From JBKEAJ01 sp047972135 (GTDB lineage: Bacteria > Bacteroidota > Bacteroidia > Bacteroidales > Prolixibacteraceae): a DNA stretch of 31,609 nt. The position numbers were made by a program, and so were the translations under genes. Location: NCBI GenBank assembly GCA_047972135.1, contig JBKEAJ010000103.1, positions 1-31,609 on the forward strand, written 5' to 3'. Positions 8,471-15,812 of the stretch are shown here, one piece after another (position 1 is the stretch's first letter; each line of letters opens with the position of its first letter). The notes under the pieces were generated by a model. That model was not told the DNA's origin. It did not search any database and saw nothing but the letters and a program-made list of their open reading frames with translations.

Positions 8471-10222
8471 CTACTCTATAAATTTTCCGGAGACTATCTT
8501 TTCATCTAGCTTATCGGATACATCTCCTCCGATTTGTTTCGCTTTCTGCCATTGCTCTACTGCCCCTTTGGGGTCCTCATTCATATACAATATATCTCCA
8601 TAGTGCTCGTATATTACACCACTTTCTTCTCCCTCTTTGAGATTATTGATACAGCTTTCTATATAGTATTTGGCAAGCGAATATTTCTTCTGCTTAAATA
8701 ATATCCAAGCATAGGTGTCTAAGTATGTCGAATTGCGTGCATCTTGTTCGATGGTCGCTGCACTCATCTTCTCAGCTTTTCTAAGATCCCCTTCATTTTG
8801 GGAAAGTGAGTAAGCATAATTGTTCTTTACCATTATGTCGTTGGGGTTAAATTTAAGAATACTTTCATATTGTGCATGACTCTTGTCCAATTCACCAAGT
8901 TTTTCATAACTGTCTGCTATAAGCATCATGGCTTGAGATTTCATGTCGGCATCAACAAATAGATCCATATCGACCATATCTATTACAGCTTGAAAATCTT
9001 TTTTCTCGTATAAAGCATAGCCTTTCAGCAATATAGGCAGAGGCTGACTGGGAAATAGTTCGCTCACTTTATCCGCTACCGACACCAACTTGTCCATATC
9101 ATTGTTTTGATTGTAAATGAGCATCAAACGTGTCCAATCTTGATAATTGCCCGGTTCAATGTCTAAGGACTTCTCCAATGCAGACTCGGCTTCGGCGAGA
9201 TTTGAGTTGTAGATATTCAGTGTTGCTAGCAAGGAATAGCCCTCTGCCTCCTGAGGGTTGGACTCTATCAGCTTATTAACAAGAGTTTCTTGTTGTTGTC
9301 GGCTGAAATGCGATGCCCCGCTTATACCCCTATCCCCTTGGCGAGCGATAAATGCTCGCGCCAGCTCACTCTTTAAACCAAATGGAATATCAGGATTTTC
9401 AATAACTTTTAGCGAATATTCAACAGATTTATCGTATGCCTTTTTATCGGCATAGTAACCTGCCAACCAGTAACAAACATTGGGATTATTCGAATCTACT
9501 TCCAATATTCGTTCGGCAGTTTCTACAAACTTGCTCTCATTGTTTTCGCGAGAATACAAGTTCATCAAGCCTTCAAGATATTTCGTGTTCCCAGGCTCTT
9601 TGCTAATCTTTTTTTCAAGATACTTCTCTGCCTGTTTCTTGTTGCCTGAGACTATATAAAGATTGGCTTTTGCCAGTACTGCTTCGGCAAGATCTGGCTC
9701 TTGTTTCAGTATATTGTCTAATGTCTGCTCTGCCGATTCATAGTCTCTGCCCTGCATATATAAATCTACCTGCCTCAATTTGCCCCCTAGCTCGTCGTCT
9801 TTATCATCATAGGACAATTTATTATAGGTCTGTGCTGCTCTTAAGGGCTGCTTGGTCAAAGCATAGTATTTAATCAAACTCTCAACATACTTATTATTAG
9901 AGGGATTGTACTTGACGGCATCTGTAAAGTAATGCTCTGCCTCATTGTATTCGCCTGCCACCATGTGCATTATTCCTAGTTGTTGTAATACTGCCGACGA
10001 AGTGGAGTCTATCTGAAGACAATCTGCAAAATTATTGATAGCCCTCTCTGGCATTTCCAACATCTTGTATTTCAATGCATCCATATATAAAGCCTTGAAT
10101 TTTGCCGTTTCGAATGCCTGCTGATTAACAGTGTCTGAATTAGTGCGAACCTGCGCCACCGAGTGCTGTATCCCTATCATCAGTAGTAAGAGGCTCACTA
10201 TTATGTGTATTTTCATATTCAT
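8471..10222 (-). CDS. Secreted/periplasmic tetratricopeptide repeat protein (583 aa)
   Basis: Signal peptide at residues 1-24 (hydrophobic core, cleavage near HSVAQ). Nearly all the rest is TPR helical pairs. Recognisable units include LQIDSTSSAVLQQLGIMHMV, AGEYNEAEHYFTDAVKYNPS, GNKKQAEKYLEKKISKEPGN, NLAEAESALEKSLDIEPGN and LGELDKSHAQYESILKFNPN, which keep the usual small and aromatic residues. TPR arrays bind partner proteins, so this is probably a periplasmic scaffold working with the lipoprotein and EnvC-like protein encoded next. Upstream, a 143-nt gap separates it from dut and holds a 77-nt palindromic repeat (10294-10370). No TAnnTTTG box was seen in the gap. MNMKIH and MKIH are both possible starts, two codons apart. 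Confidence 0.88.
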   Translation of the reverse strand: MNMKIHIIVSLLLLMIGIQHSVAQVRTNSDTVNQQAFETAKFKALYMDALKYKMLEMPERAINNFADCLQIDSTSSAVLQQLGIMHMVAGEYNEAEHYFTDAVKYNPSNNKYVESLIKYYALTKQPLRAAQTYNKLSYDDKDDELGGKLRQVDLYMQGRDYESAEQTLDNILKQEPDLAEAVLAKANLYIVSGNKKQAEKYLEKKISKEPGNTKYLEGLMNLYSRENNESKFVETAERILEVDSNNPNVCYWLAGYYADKKAYDKSVEYSLKVIENPDIPFGLKSELARAFIARQGDRGISGASHFSRQQQETLVNKLIESNPQEAEGYSLLATLNIYNSNLAEAESALEKSLDIEPGNYQDWTRLMLIYNQNNDMDKLVSVADKVSELFPSQPLPILLKGYALYEKKDFQAVIDMVDMDLFVDADMKSQAMMLIADSYEKLGELDKSHAQYESILKFNPNDIMVKNNYAYSLSQNEGDLRKAEKMSAATIEQDARNSTYLDTYAWILFKQKKYSLAKYYIESCINNLKEGEESGVIYEHYGDILYMNEDPKGAVEQWQKAKQIGGDVSDKLDEKIVSGKFIE

Positions 10223-10293
10223 ATTTCCATGTGTTTATCTTTTGCAATAAGCTGTAAGCTATAGGCTTTATGCTTTTGCTGTTTTTAATCATC

Positions 10294-10370
10294 CGTCATT
10301 GCAAGCGTCGGCGTGGCAATCTGTTCTTTGTTGCAGGAGATTGCTTCGTCGCCAGCTCCTCGCAATTACG
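10294..10370. repeat. 77-nt palindromic interspersed repeat, copy A
   Basis: One of four copies, each exactly 77 nt. The ends are inverted repeats of about 12 nt (cgtcattgcaag / ctcgcaattacg here, with two changes from the perfect pairing in copies B-D). An inner pair, gcaatct / agattgc, lets the whole unit fold into one long hairpin. This copy overlaps the last codons of dut and supplies its stop. It is preceded by tgtttttaatcatc, a flank shared with copy D. Similar 'CGTCATTGCGAG' palindromes are widespread in bacterial intergenic DNA; mobilisation by a transposase in trans is inferred. Confidence 0.9.
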
Positions 10371-10803
10371 TTCGTTGACCAGTGTGTCCAAAACCTCCTG
10401 TTCCTCTGTCTGTAAGCCCTAGCTCTTCTACCGAAAGCCAGTCTACAGTTTCATGCTTGGCTATAACCATCTGAGCCAAGCGCTCTCCGTCTTTTATTAG
10501 AAAACTGTCTGAGGATAAATTTATTAGAATAATGCCTATCTCTCCTCTGTAGTCGGCATCTATTGTTCCCGGAGTATTTAGAACAGTAAGCCCATGCTTA
10601 ATTGCTAATCCGCTACGAGGTCGTATTTGGGCTTCGTAGCCAGGTGGTAACTCTATATACAAACCTGTTGGTATGATTTTGCGTTCCATAGGTCGCAATT
10701 CAATATCTTCAGATAAGTTTGCTCTTACATCCATTCCCGCAGAATGAACTGTTGCATAATGAGGCAAGGCATGATGCGATTTATTTACAATCTTTACTTC
10801 CAT
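10366..10803 (-). CDS. dut: dUTP diphosphatase (dUTPase)
   Basis: Hydrolyses dUTP to dUMP and pyrophosphate, keeping uracil out of DNA and supplying dUMP for thymidylate. At 145 residues it has the normal length for the homotrimeric family, and all five motifs are present: HSAGMDVRAN (I), RPRSGLAIKHG (II), GTIDADYRGEIG (III, with the catalytic Asp), ERLAQMVI (IV) and RGTGGFGHTG (V). It starts 39 nt after trpS. A possible TAAATTTG box at 10845-10838 has no TTTG partner at the right distance, so read-through from trpS is likely. Oddity: the TAA stop and part of the last sense codon lie inside repeat copy A. The stop depends on one base that differs from the other three copies; without it the frame would run 27 codons further. 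Confidence 0.95.
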   Translation of the reverse strand: MEVKIVNKSHHALPHYATVHSAGMDVRANLSEDIELRPMERKIIPTGLYIELPPGYEAQIRPRSGLAIKHGLTVLNTPGTIDADYRGEIGIILINLSSDSFLIKDGERLAQMVIAKHETVDWLSVEELGLTDRGTGGFGHTGQRT

Positions 10804-10842
10804 ATTTTTCTACTTCTGAATCTTTAAACCTTAAAGGCAAAT

Positions 10843-11856
10843 TTAATAGAACTTCCTAAATCCTATTACTTCCCGAACTTCTTTCAGTGTTGCTGATGCT
10901 GACTCTCTTGCCCTCTCTGCGCCCTGTTTTACTATCCTTGCAAGATATTCTTTGTTGTGCTTTATGTCATCAATCTTCTCTCTAATTGGACTAACAAAAT
11001 TAACAATGTCGTCTGCCAATTGCTTTTTCATATCTCCATAACGGATACTACAATCAGCATATTGCTTATCGAAGTGCGCAACTGTCTCAGATGCTGAAAC
11101 TACTTTCATGAGTGTAAAGAGATTTTCTACGGCTTCTGTTTTGGGCGAGTTCTCTTCGGTAGGTCCTGAGTCGGTAACAGCACGCATCACTTTCTTGCGG
11201 ATACTCTTTTCTTCCTCGTACAAGAAAATACCGTTGCCTTCGGATTTACCCATTTTGCCACTGCCATCAAGCCCGGGTATCTTTATCATTTCTTCGTTGC
11301 CAAACCTATATGCACGAGGAATTGGAAACACTTCAGTTTTATACATCTGATTAAAACGGCGTGCAAACTTACGTGCCATCTCTAAGTTTTGCTCCTGATC
11401 TTTTCCGACAGGTACTAAATCGGCTTTGTGAATAACAATATCTGCCGCCATCAACACCGGATAGGTCAGCAAACCCGCATTTACATTGTCAGGCTGTGAG
11501 CGTGCTTTGTCTTTAAAGGAGGTGGTGCGCTCCAACTCTCCCAAATACGCATTCATGTTTAGATAGGTATATAGCTCATATACTTCCAGGACATCGCTCT
11601 GTATGTAAAGACTACATTTGTCGGGGTCTACACCACATGCTAAATATTCGGCTAACACCTGATGCACGCCACCATGCAAATCGTCAGGCATCGGATGAGT
11701 GGTTAGTGAATGAGCATCGGCAATAAAGAAAAAGCACTCAAACTCGTCTTGCAATCGCAAAAAATTCTTTACTGCTCCGAAGTAGTTCCCCAAGTGCAAC
11801 ATGCCTGTGGGTCGTATTCCACTGGTAACTCGTAGTTTCTTATTTTGTTCGTTCAT
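10843..11856 (-). CDS. trpS: Tryptophanyl-tRNA synthetase
   Basis: Class I aminoacyl-tRNA synthetase that charges tRNA-Trp; 337 residues from the chosen start, normal for bacterial TrpS. Visible motifs: SGIRPTGMLHLGN (HIGH-type ATP site, HLGN at 21-24), the Trp-pocket stretch GLLTYPVLMAADI, the contact region DLVPVGKDQEQN, and LDGSGKMGKSEGN (KMSKS-type loop). The open frame extends 21 codons upstream to an ATG at 11919, but a well-matched promoter at 11875-11906 sits inside that extension. The first ATG after the expected transcription start is 11856 (MNEQNKKLRV). I therefore annotate 11856. dut follows after 39 nt. Confidence 0.95.
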   Translation of the reverse strand: MNEQNKKLRVTSGIRPTGMLHLGNYFGAVKNFLRLQDEFECFFFIADAHSLTTHPMPDDLHGGVHQVLAEYLACGVDPDKCSLYIQSDVLEVYELYTYLNMNAYLGELERTTSFKDKARSQPDNVNAGLLTYPVLMAADIVIHKADLVPVGKDQEQNLEMARKFARRFNQMYKTEVFPIPRAYRFGNEEMIKIPGLDGSGKMGKSEGNGIFLYEEEKSIRKKVMRAVTDSGPTEENSPKTEAVENLFTLMKVVSASETVAHFDKQYADCSIRYGDMKKQLADDIVNFVSPIREKIDDIKHNKEYLARIVKQGAERARESASATLKEVREVIGFRKFY

Positions 11857-11874
11857 TTTATTCGTATCAATCCA

Positions 11875-11906
11875 CAAAGTTAACTCTTTATGAGAGACCC
11901 TACAAA
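11875..11906 (-). promoter_or_regulatory. Bacteroidota-type promoter of trpS
   Basis: On the minus strand: TTTG (11906-11903), 20 nt, TAACTTTG (11882-11875). Transcription should begin near 11868, about 12 nt before the ATG at 11856. It begins right after the sdhB terminator and decides the trpS start. Confidence 0.75.
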
Positions 11907-11916
11907 TGAGTACTTG

Positions 11917-11950
11917 CAAAAATAGCGACGAAGAAACCTCGCCGCTATTA
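11917..11950 (-). terminator. Intrinsic terminator of the sdhCAB operon
   Basis: On the minus strand AATAGCGGCGA pairs with TCGTCGCTATT (about 10 bp, including one G-T pair), closing a short loop and followed by TTTTTG. It starts 24 nt past the sdhB stop at 11974 and directly precedes the trpS promoter. Confidence 0.8.
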
Positions 11951-11973
11951 TATTATTGGTTAATGACTTAATA

Positions 11974-12735
11974 TTACTGAGATATTTTGGAGCAAAAATA
12001 CTCTCTGTTCATCCTTGCAATATTTGCAATAGAAATACCCTTCGGGCATTCCACTTCGCACGCTCCTGTATTGGTACAGTTGCCAAAGCCCAATTCGTCC
12101 ATCTTCGAGACCATGCGGTCTACACGCTGCTTTGCTTCTACCCTACCTTGCGGTAGTTTTGCAAACTGAGATACTTTGGCTGATACAAACAGCATGGCAG
12201 AACCGTTCTTACACGATGCTACACAAGCACCACAGCCAACACATGCTGCTGCATCCATTGCTTCTTCCGAATCTTTGTAGCTCACAGGTATTGCATTCCC
12301 GTCGGGTACTCCGCCTGTATTGACCGACACATAGCCTCCCGCCTGCTGTATCTTCTCGAAAGCATTTCTGTCGACCATCAAGTCTTTGATAACAGGAAAT
12401 GCTCCAGAACGCCATGGTTCAATGGTAATGGTCGCTCCGTCATTGAACCTGCGCATATGAAGCTGACAAGTAGTTATCTCTGTATCAGGACCGTGAGGAC
12501 GTCCATCAATATACAAACTACACATCCCGCAGATGCCCTCCCGACAATCATGGTCGTAGACAATTGGATCTTTACCTTCGTTTATTAAATTATCGTTCAG
12601 GATATCCATCATTTCAAGAAATGAGGAACCTGTGGATATATTATCCAAGGGATAAGTCTCGAACTTCCCTTTTTCTTTGGCACTATTCTGACGCCAAACT
12701 TTGATTTTTAAATTGTTCAATATCTTTTCAGCCAT
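11974..12735 (-). CDS. sdhB: Succinate dehydrogenase / fumarate reductase iron-sulfur subunit
   Basis: Electron-transfer subunit of succinate:quinone oxidoreductase, passing electrons between the flavoprotein and the membrane cytochrome b. 253 residues. The N-terminal plant-type ferredoxin domain holds C64, C69, C72 and C90 for [2Fe-2S] (DHDCREGICGMC). The C-terminal domain has CVGCGACVASC (165-175) and CTNTGACEVECP (220-231), which together bind [4Fe-4S] and [3Fe-4S]. All expected cysteines are present. It follows sdhA by 40 nt and is the last gene of the operon, closed by the terminator at 11917-11950. In Bacteroidales the complex usually works as fumarate reductase in anaerobic respiration to succinate; direction cannot be read from sequence. 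Confidence 0.95.
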   Translation of the reverse strand: MAEKILNNLKIKVWRQNSAKEKGKFETYPLDNISTGSSFLEMMDILNDNLINEGKDPIVYDHDCREGICGMCSLYIDGRPHGPDTEITTCQLHMRRFNDGATITIEPWRSGAFPVIKDLMVDRNAFEKIQQAGGYVSVNTGGVPDGNAIPVSYKDSEEAMDAAACVGCGACVASCKNGSAMLFVSAKVSQFAKLPQGRVEAKQRVDRMVSKMDELGFGNCTNTGACEVECPKGISIANIARMNREYFCSKISQ

Positions 12736-12775
12736 AATGGTTCTTTTTATCTATGTGTGAATGACTAAGATTTAA

Positions 12776-14716
12776 TTATTTGTAGCTACGCTGAGTGAGC
12801 TTAACATTCTCGAATGCCAATGGCTCTTTGTGCAACTCTGGCTCAGCATCTTCGCCCTTGTACTCCCATGCCGAAACATAACAGCCGATTGTGTCATCGC
12901 GCTTGGCTTCGCCGTCGGGTGTTACCGATTCCTCGCGGAAGTGTCCGCCACAAGATTCGCCACGCTCCAATGCATCGCGTGCCATCAGCTCGCCAAGCTC
13001 AAAGAAATCTGCTACTCGACTAGCTTTTTCAAGCTCCGGATTGACATTATTCATTTCTCCCGGCACTCTCAAATCGCTCCAATATTCTTTCTTCAGCTCC
13101 TTGATTTCTTCGATGGCTTTCTTTAGCCCTTCTGCATTACGAGACATTCCGACATACTCCCACATGATATGACCTAGCTTTTTGTGGAAATAGTCAACCG
13201 ATTTGCTTCCTTTTATATTGTACAATTTGTTGAGCCTGTCGGTGATTTGTTTTTCTGCCTCCTCAAATTCCGGGGCATTAACATCAGTAGTCGGTGTCAT
13301 AATCTCATCTGCCAAGTAGTCGCCAATTGTATAAGGCAATACAAAATAGCCGTCGGCAAGCCCCTGCATCAATGCAGACGCTCCAAGACGGTTTGCACCA
13401 TGGTCTGAGAAATTCGCCTCGCCTATGGAGTATAGTCCTTGAACAGTCGTCATCAGATTATAATCAACCCATGTGCCACCCATTGTGTAGTGAATAGCCG
13501 GATAAATCATCATCGGCTCTTGGTATGGATCTACGTCGGTGATTTTTTCGTACATCTGGAATAGATTGCCGTAGCGTGCCTCTATAACACTCTTGCCCAA
13601 CCTCTCGATTGAGTATTTGAAATCAAGAAATACCGCCAAACCGGTGTTATTAACTCCATAACCCGCATCACAACGCTCTTTTGCAGCTCGTGATGCCACA
13701 TCGCGGGGAACAAGGTTGCCATAAGATGGATACCTGCGCTCCAAATAAAAGTCCCTATCTTCGTCTGGTATATCGTTGGCTCTGATTTCGCCTTTTTGCA
13801 GCTTCACTGCGTCTTCTTTTTTCTTCGGCACCCAAACACGCCCATCGTTACGCAGCGACTCCGACATAAGTGTCAGCTTCGACTGCTGGTCGCCATGCAC
13901 GGGAATACATGTAGGGTGAATCTGAACATAGCAAGGATTCGACATATTAGCTCCTCGCTTATATGCCACCCACGACGCTGATGCATTACAACCCATAGCA
14001 TTGGTAGACAAGAAGAAAACATTGCTATATCCTCCCGAAGCAATAACTACGGCATGAGCTCCAAAACGCTTAATCTCGCCACTTATCATATCCCTTACGA
14101 TAATGCCTTTGGCTTTCCCGTTTATAACTACAAGGTCTAACATTTCATGGCGGCTATACACCTCAACTCCGCCCTTGTCAATCTGACGGTTTAGTGCAGA
14201 GTATGCTCCTAGTAGTAACTGCTGCCCGGTTTGCCCGCGTGCATAGAAAGTCCGGCTTACCAAAACTCCTCCAAACGAACGGTTAGCGAGTGTACCGCCA
14301 TATTCACGCCCGAATGGTACGCCTTGGGCTACACACTGGTCTATTATATTTGGCGACACTTCTGCAAGACGGTAGACATTAGCCTCACGAGCCCTATAAT
14401 CGCCGCCTTTGATTGTGTCGTAAAATAACCTGTATACTGAATCGTTGTCATTTTGATAGTTCTTTGCTGCATTGATACCGCCTTGCGCAGCAATAGAATG
14501 CGCACGACGAGGACTGTCTTGATAGCAAAAGGCTTTTACTTTATAGCCTAATTCTGCCAACGATGCTGCCGCCGATGCTCCTGCAAGCCCCGTACCTACA
14601 ACGATGACTTCTAATTTGCGCTTATTTGCCGGACTGACAACTTTTATGTCGGTCTTGTGTTTTGTCCACTTTTCCGCTAATGGCCCTTCCGGTACTTTTG
14701 GATCTAATATGTTCAT
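12776..14716 (-). CDS. sdhA: Succinate dehydrogenase / fumarate reductase flavoprotein subunit
   Basis: Catalytic subunit interconverting succinate and fumarate. 646 residues, the longer form typical of B-type enzymes. The dinucleotide fold is VVGTGLAGASAAASLAELGY (GTGLAG at 41-46). RRAHSIAAQGG puts H73 at the position that carries covalent FAD. Later motifs include HPTCIPVHGDQQSKLTLMSE, HYTMGGTWVDYN, GEANFSDHGANRLGASAL and the C-terminal GESCGGHFREE. It starts 11 nt after sdhC and ends 40 nt before sdhB, in the usual Bacteroidota order C-A-B. No broken or missing catalytic motif was seen. Confidence 0.96.
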   Translation of the reverse strand: MNILDPKVPEGPLAEKWTKHKTDIKVVSPANKRKLEVIVVGTGLAGASAAASLAELGYKVKAFCYQDSPRRAHSIAAQGGINAAKNYQNDNDSVYRLFYDTIKGGDYRAREANVYRLAEVSPNIIDQCVAQGVPFGREYGGTLANRSFGGVLVSRTFYARGQTGQQLLLGAYSALNRQIDKGGVEVYSRHEMLDLVVINGKAKGIIVRDMISGEIKRFGAHAVVIASGGYSNVFFLSTNAMGCNASASWVAYKRGANMSNPCYVQIHPTCIPVHGDQQSKLTLMSESLRNDGRVWVPKKKEDAVKLQKGEIRANDIPDEDRDFYLERRYPSYGNLVPRDVASRAAKERCDAGYGVNNTGLAVFLDFKYSIERLGKSVIEARYGNLFQMYEKITDVDPYQEPMMIYPAIHYTMGGTWVDYNLMTTVQGLYSIGEANFSDHGANRLGASALMQGLADGYFVLPYTIGDYLADEIMTPTTDVNAPEFEEAEKQITDRLNKLYNIKGSKSVDYFHKKLGHIMWEYVGMSRNAEGLKKAIEEIKELKKEYWSDLRVPGEMNNVNPELEKASRVADFFELGELMARDALERGESCGGHFREESVTPDGEAKRDDTIGCYVSAWEYKGEDAEPELHKEPLAFENVKLTQRSYK

Positions 14717-14727
14717 CTTGATTTTTT

Positions 14728-15441
14728 TTACTTATTGACAAAATCCACTACTATAAAATATACCGGGATAATGCAGTAACCCACTGCTACAACCCATGCA
14801 TACACTTTGCTGATACACATCAATCGGCTCTTCCACACCTGATTGTTTAAGCCCATTGACTGGAAAGCCGACCAAAAACCATGAGTCAGGTGCAAGCCCA
14901 ACAAGATACCTCCCAAAACATAAAGACCTCCATAAATAAGCCCACATTGTCCTGAGAATAACGCTTTAATCAGCACGTAAACATTCTCCATCTCTACGAG
15001 AGTGCCTGCCTGCATTACTTTAACTGTTTCGGGATGCCCCCCAAGTCCAAATTTAATCTTTACGAAAAAATGCATTAAGTGCATACCGATGAACACTAGA
15101 ACCAGAAGTCCTAACACTAGCATATTGCGCGATGCCCATGTGCTGCTGCCTTTAATTTTAGACATGGAGTACTTCACCGGACGTGCTTTCCAATTCTGAT
15201 AAGATAAAAGGAAAGAATACACAATATGTACAACAAAACCCAATGCTAACACAGGCTCCATTACCTTAATAAGCGGATTCGTTGCCATGAAATGAGCTCC
15301 CATGTTGTACAAATCTCCGCTACTGTCAAATAATGCGAGGCTGTTAAGCACCAAGTGTACTAATATGAATATCGCTAGGAAGGCTCCCGAGATACCCATA
15401 ACAAACTTTTTCCCTACTGAGGAACAAAAAAAGTTTCCCAT
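14728..15441 (-). CDS. sdhC: Succinate dehydrogenase / fumarate reductase cytochrome b subunit (B-type)
   Basis: Membrane anchor that binds two hemes b and exchanges electrons with menaquinone. 237 residues with five predicted transmembrane helices at about 12-35, 60-82, 105-128, 155-187 and 210-232. Candidate heme ligands are H29, H72, H121 or H124, and H184 or H187, spread over the first four helices as in Wolinella-type enzymes. One large subunit rather than separate C and D subunits defines the B-type. It is the first gene of sdhCAB. A TACATTTG box at 15492-15485 lies 43 nt upstream. The tRNA-Cys gene lies upstream in the same direction. Confidence 0.94.
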   Translation of the reverse strand: MGNFFCSSVGKKFVMGISGAFLAIFILVHLVLNSLALFDSSGDLYNMGAHFMATNPLIKVMEPVLALGFVVHIVYSFLLSYQNWKARPVKYSMSKIKGSSTWASRNMLVLGLLVLVFIGMHLMHFFVKIKFGLGGHPETVKVMQAGTLVEMENVYVLIKALFSGQCGLIYGGLYVLGGILLGLHLTHGFWSAFQSMGLNNQVWKSRLMCISKVYAWVVAVGYCIIPVYFIVVDFVNK

Positions 15442-15484
15442 ACTTTGAATCTATTAAATGAGTTTACTAAAATTTTTTCTTGCA

Positions 15485-15522
15485 CAAATGTACTAAAACT
15501 GCTTCAACTTTTAGCATACAAA
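15485..15522 (-). promoter_or_regulatory. Probable promoter of sdhCAB
   Basis: A perfect -7 element TACATTTG (15492-15485) would give a leader of about 37 nt. The only nearby TTTG (15522-15519) is 26 nt away, longer than the 20 nt seen at the clear promoters here, so the -33 box is doubtful. Confidence 0.45.
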
Positions 15523-15656
15523 TAGAATATTTAAGTACGTTTTTTCGATTATTTTCTCTACACCTCGAAAAAGTGCCGATTGTCAGGAGTTTATAAAAAA
15601 GAGGGAACTTATACAAAGGCAAAAAAAACGAGCAACAATAAATGTTGCCCGCTGTG

Positions 15657-15727
15657 AGGTCGATGGCGGATTCGAACCGCCGTACACGGTTTTGCAGACC
15701 GCTGCCTAGCCACTCGGCCAATCGACC
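15657..15727 (-). tRNA. tRNA-Cys (anticodon GCA)
   Basis: The minus strand folds into a complete cloverleaf of 71 nt. The acceptor stem is GGTCGAT / ATCGACC, the D-arm GCCGAGTGGCTAGGC, the anticodon loop CTGCAAA with anticodon GCA, and the T-arm GGCGG-TTCGAAT-CCGCC. The discriminator base is U, a known identity element of tRNA-Cys. CCA is not encoded (TCAC follows), so the CCA-adding enzyme is needed. Confidence 0.96.
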
Positions 15728-15733
15728 TTGATT

Positions 15734-15800
15734 TTAAGACCGTGCAAAGTAAATACTTTTTTTCCTTTCTTGCAAAAATATTTACTCCGAACGGTCTTAA
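15734..15800. repeat. 67-nt near-perfect palindrome between glgC and tRNA-Cys
   Basis: Outer arms TTAAGACCGT (15734-15743) and ACGGTCTTAA (15791-15800) pair perfectly. After a 4-nt internal loop, AGTAAATA (15749-15756) pairs with TATTTACT (15779-15786), and T5/A5 runs extend the stem past one bulged base. The loop is about 12 nt. It contains both boxes of the tRNA promoter and ends 12 nt before the glgC stop. On the minus strand no T-run follows, so it is not a standard terminator; a 3'-end stabiliser or operator is possible. Confidence 0.8.
15745..15776 (-). promoter_or_regulatory. Probable promoter of tRNA-Cys
   Basis: On the minus strand: TTTG (15776-15773), 20 nt, TTACTTTG (15752-15745). 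It has one mismatch to TAnnTTTG and the same 20-nt spacing as the other clear promoters. The start would be near 15738, about 11 nt before the tRNA 5' end. Confidence 0.6.
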
Positions 15801-15812
15801 TCAATAGATGTC

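Noticed and set aside
15467..15721. 84-codon minus-strand frame
   Set aside because: It starts inside the tRNA-Cys gene (MAEWLGSGLQNR is translated tRNA) and runs into the sdhC promoter region.
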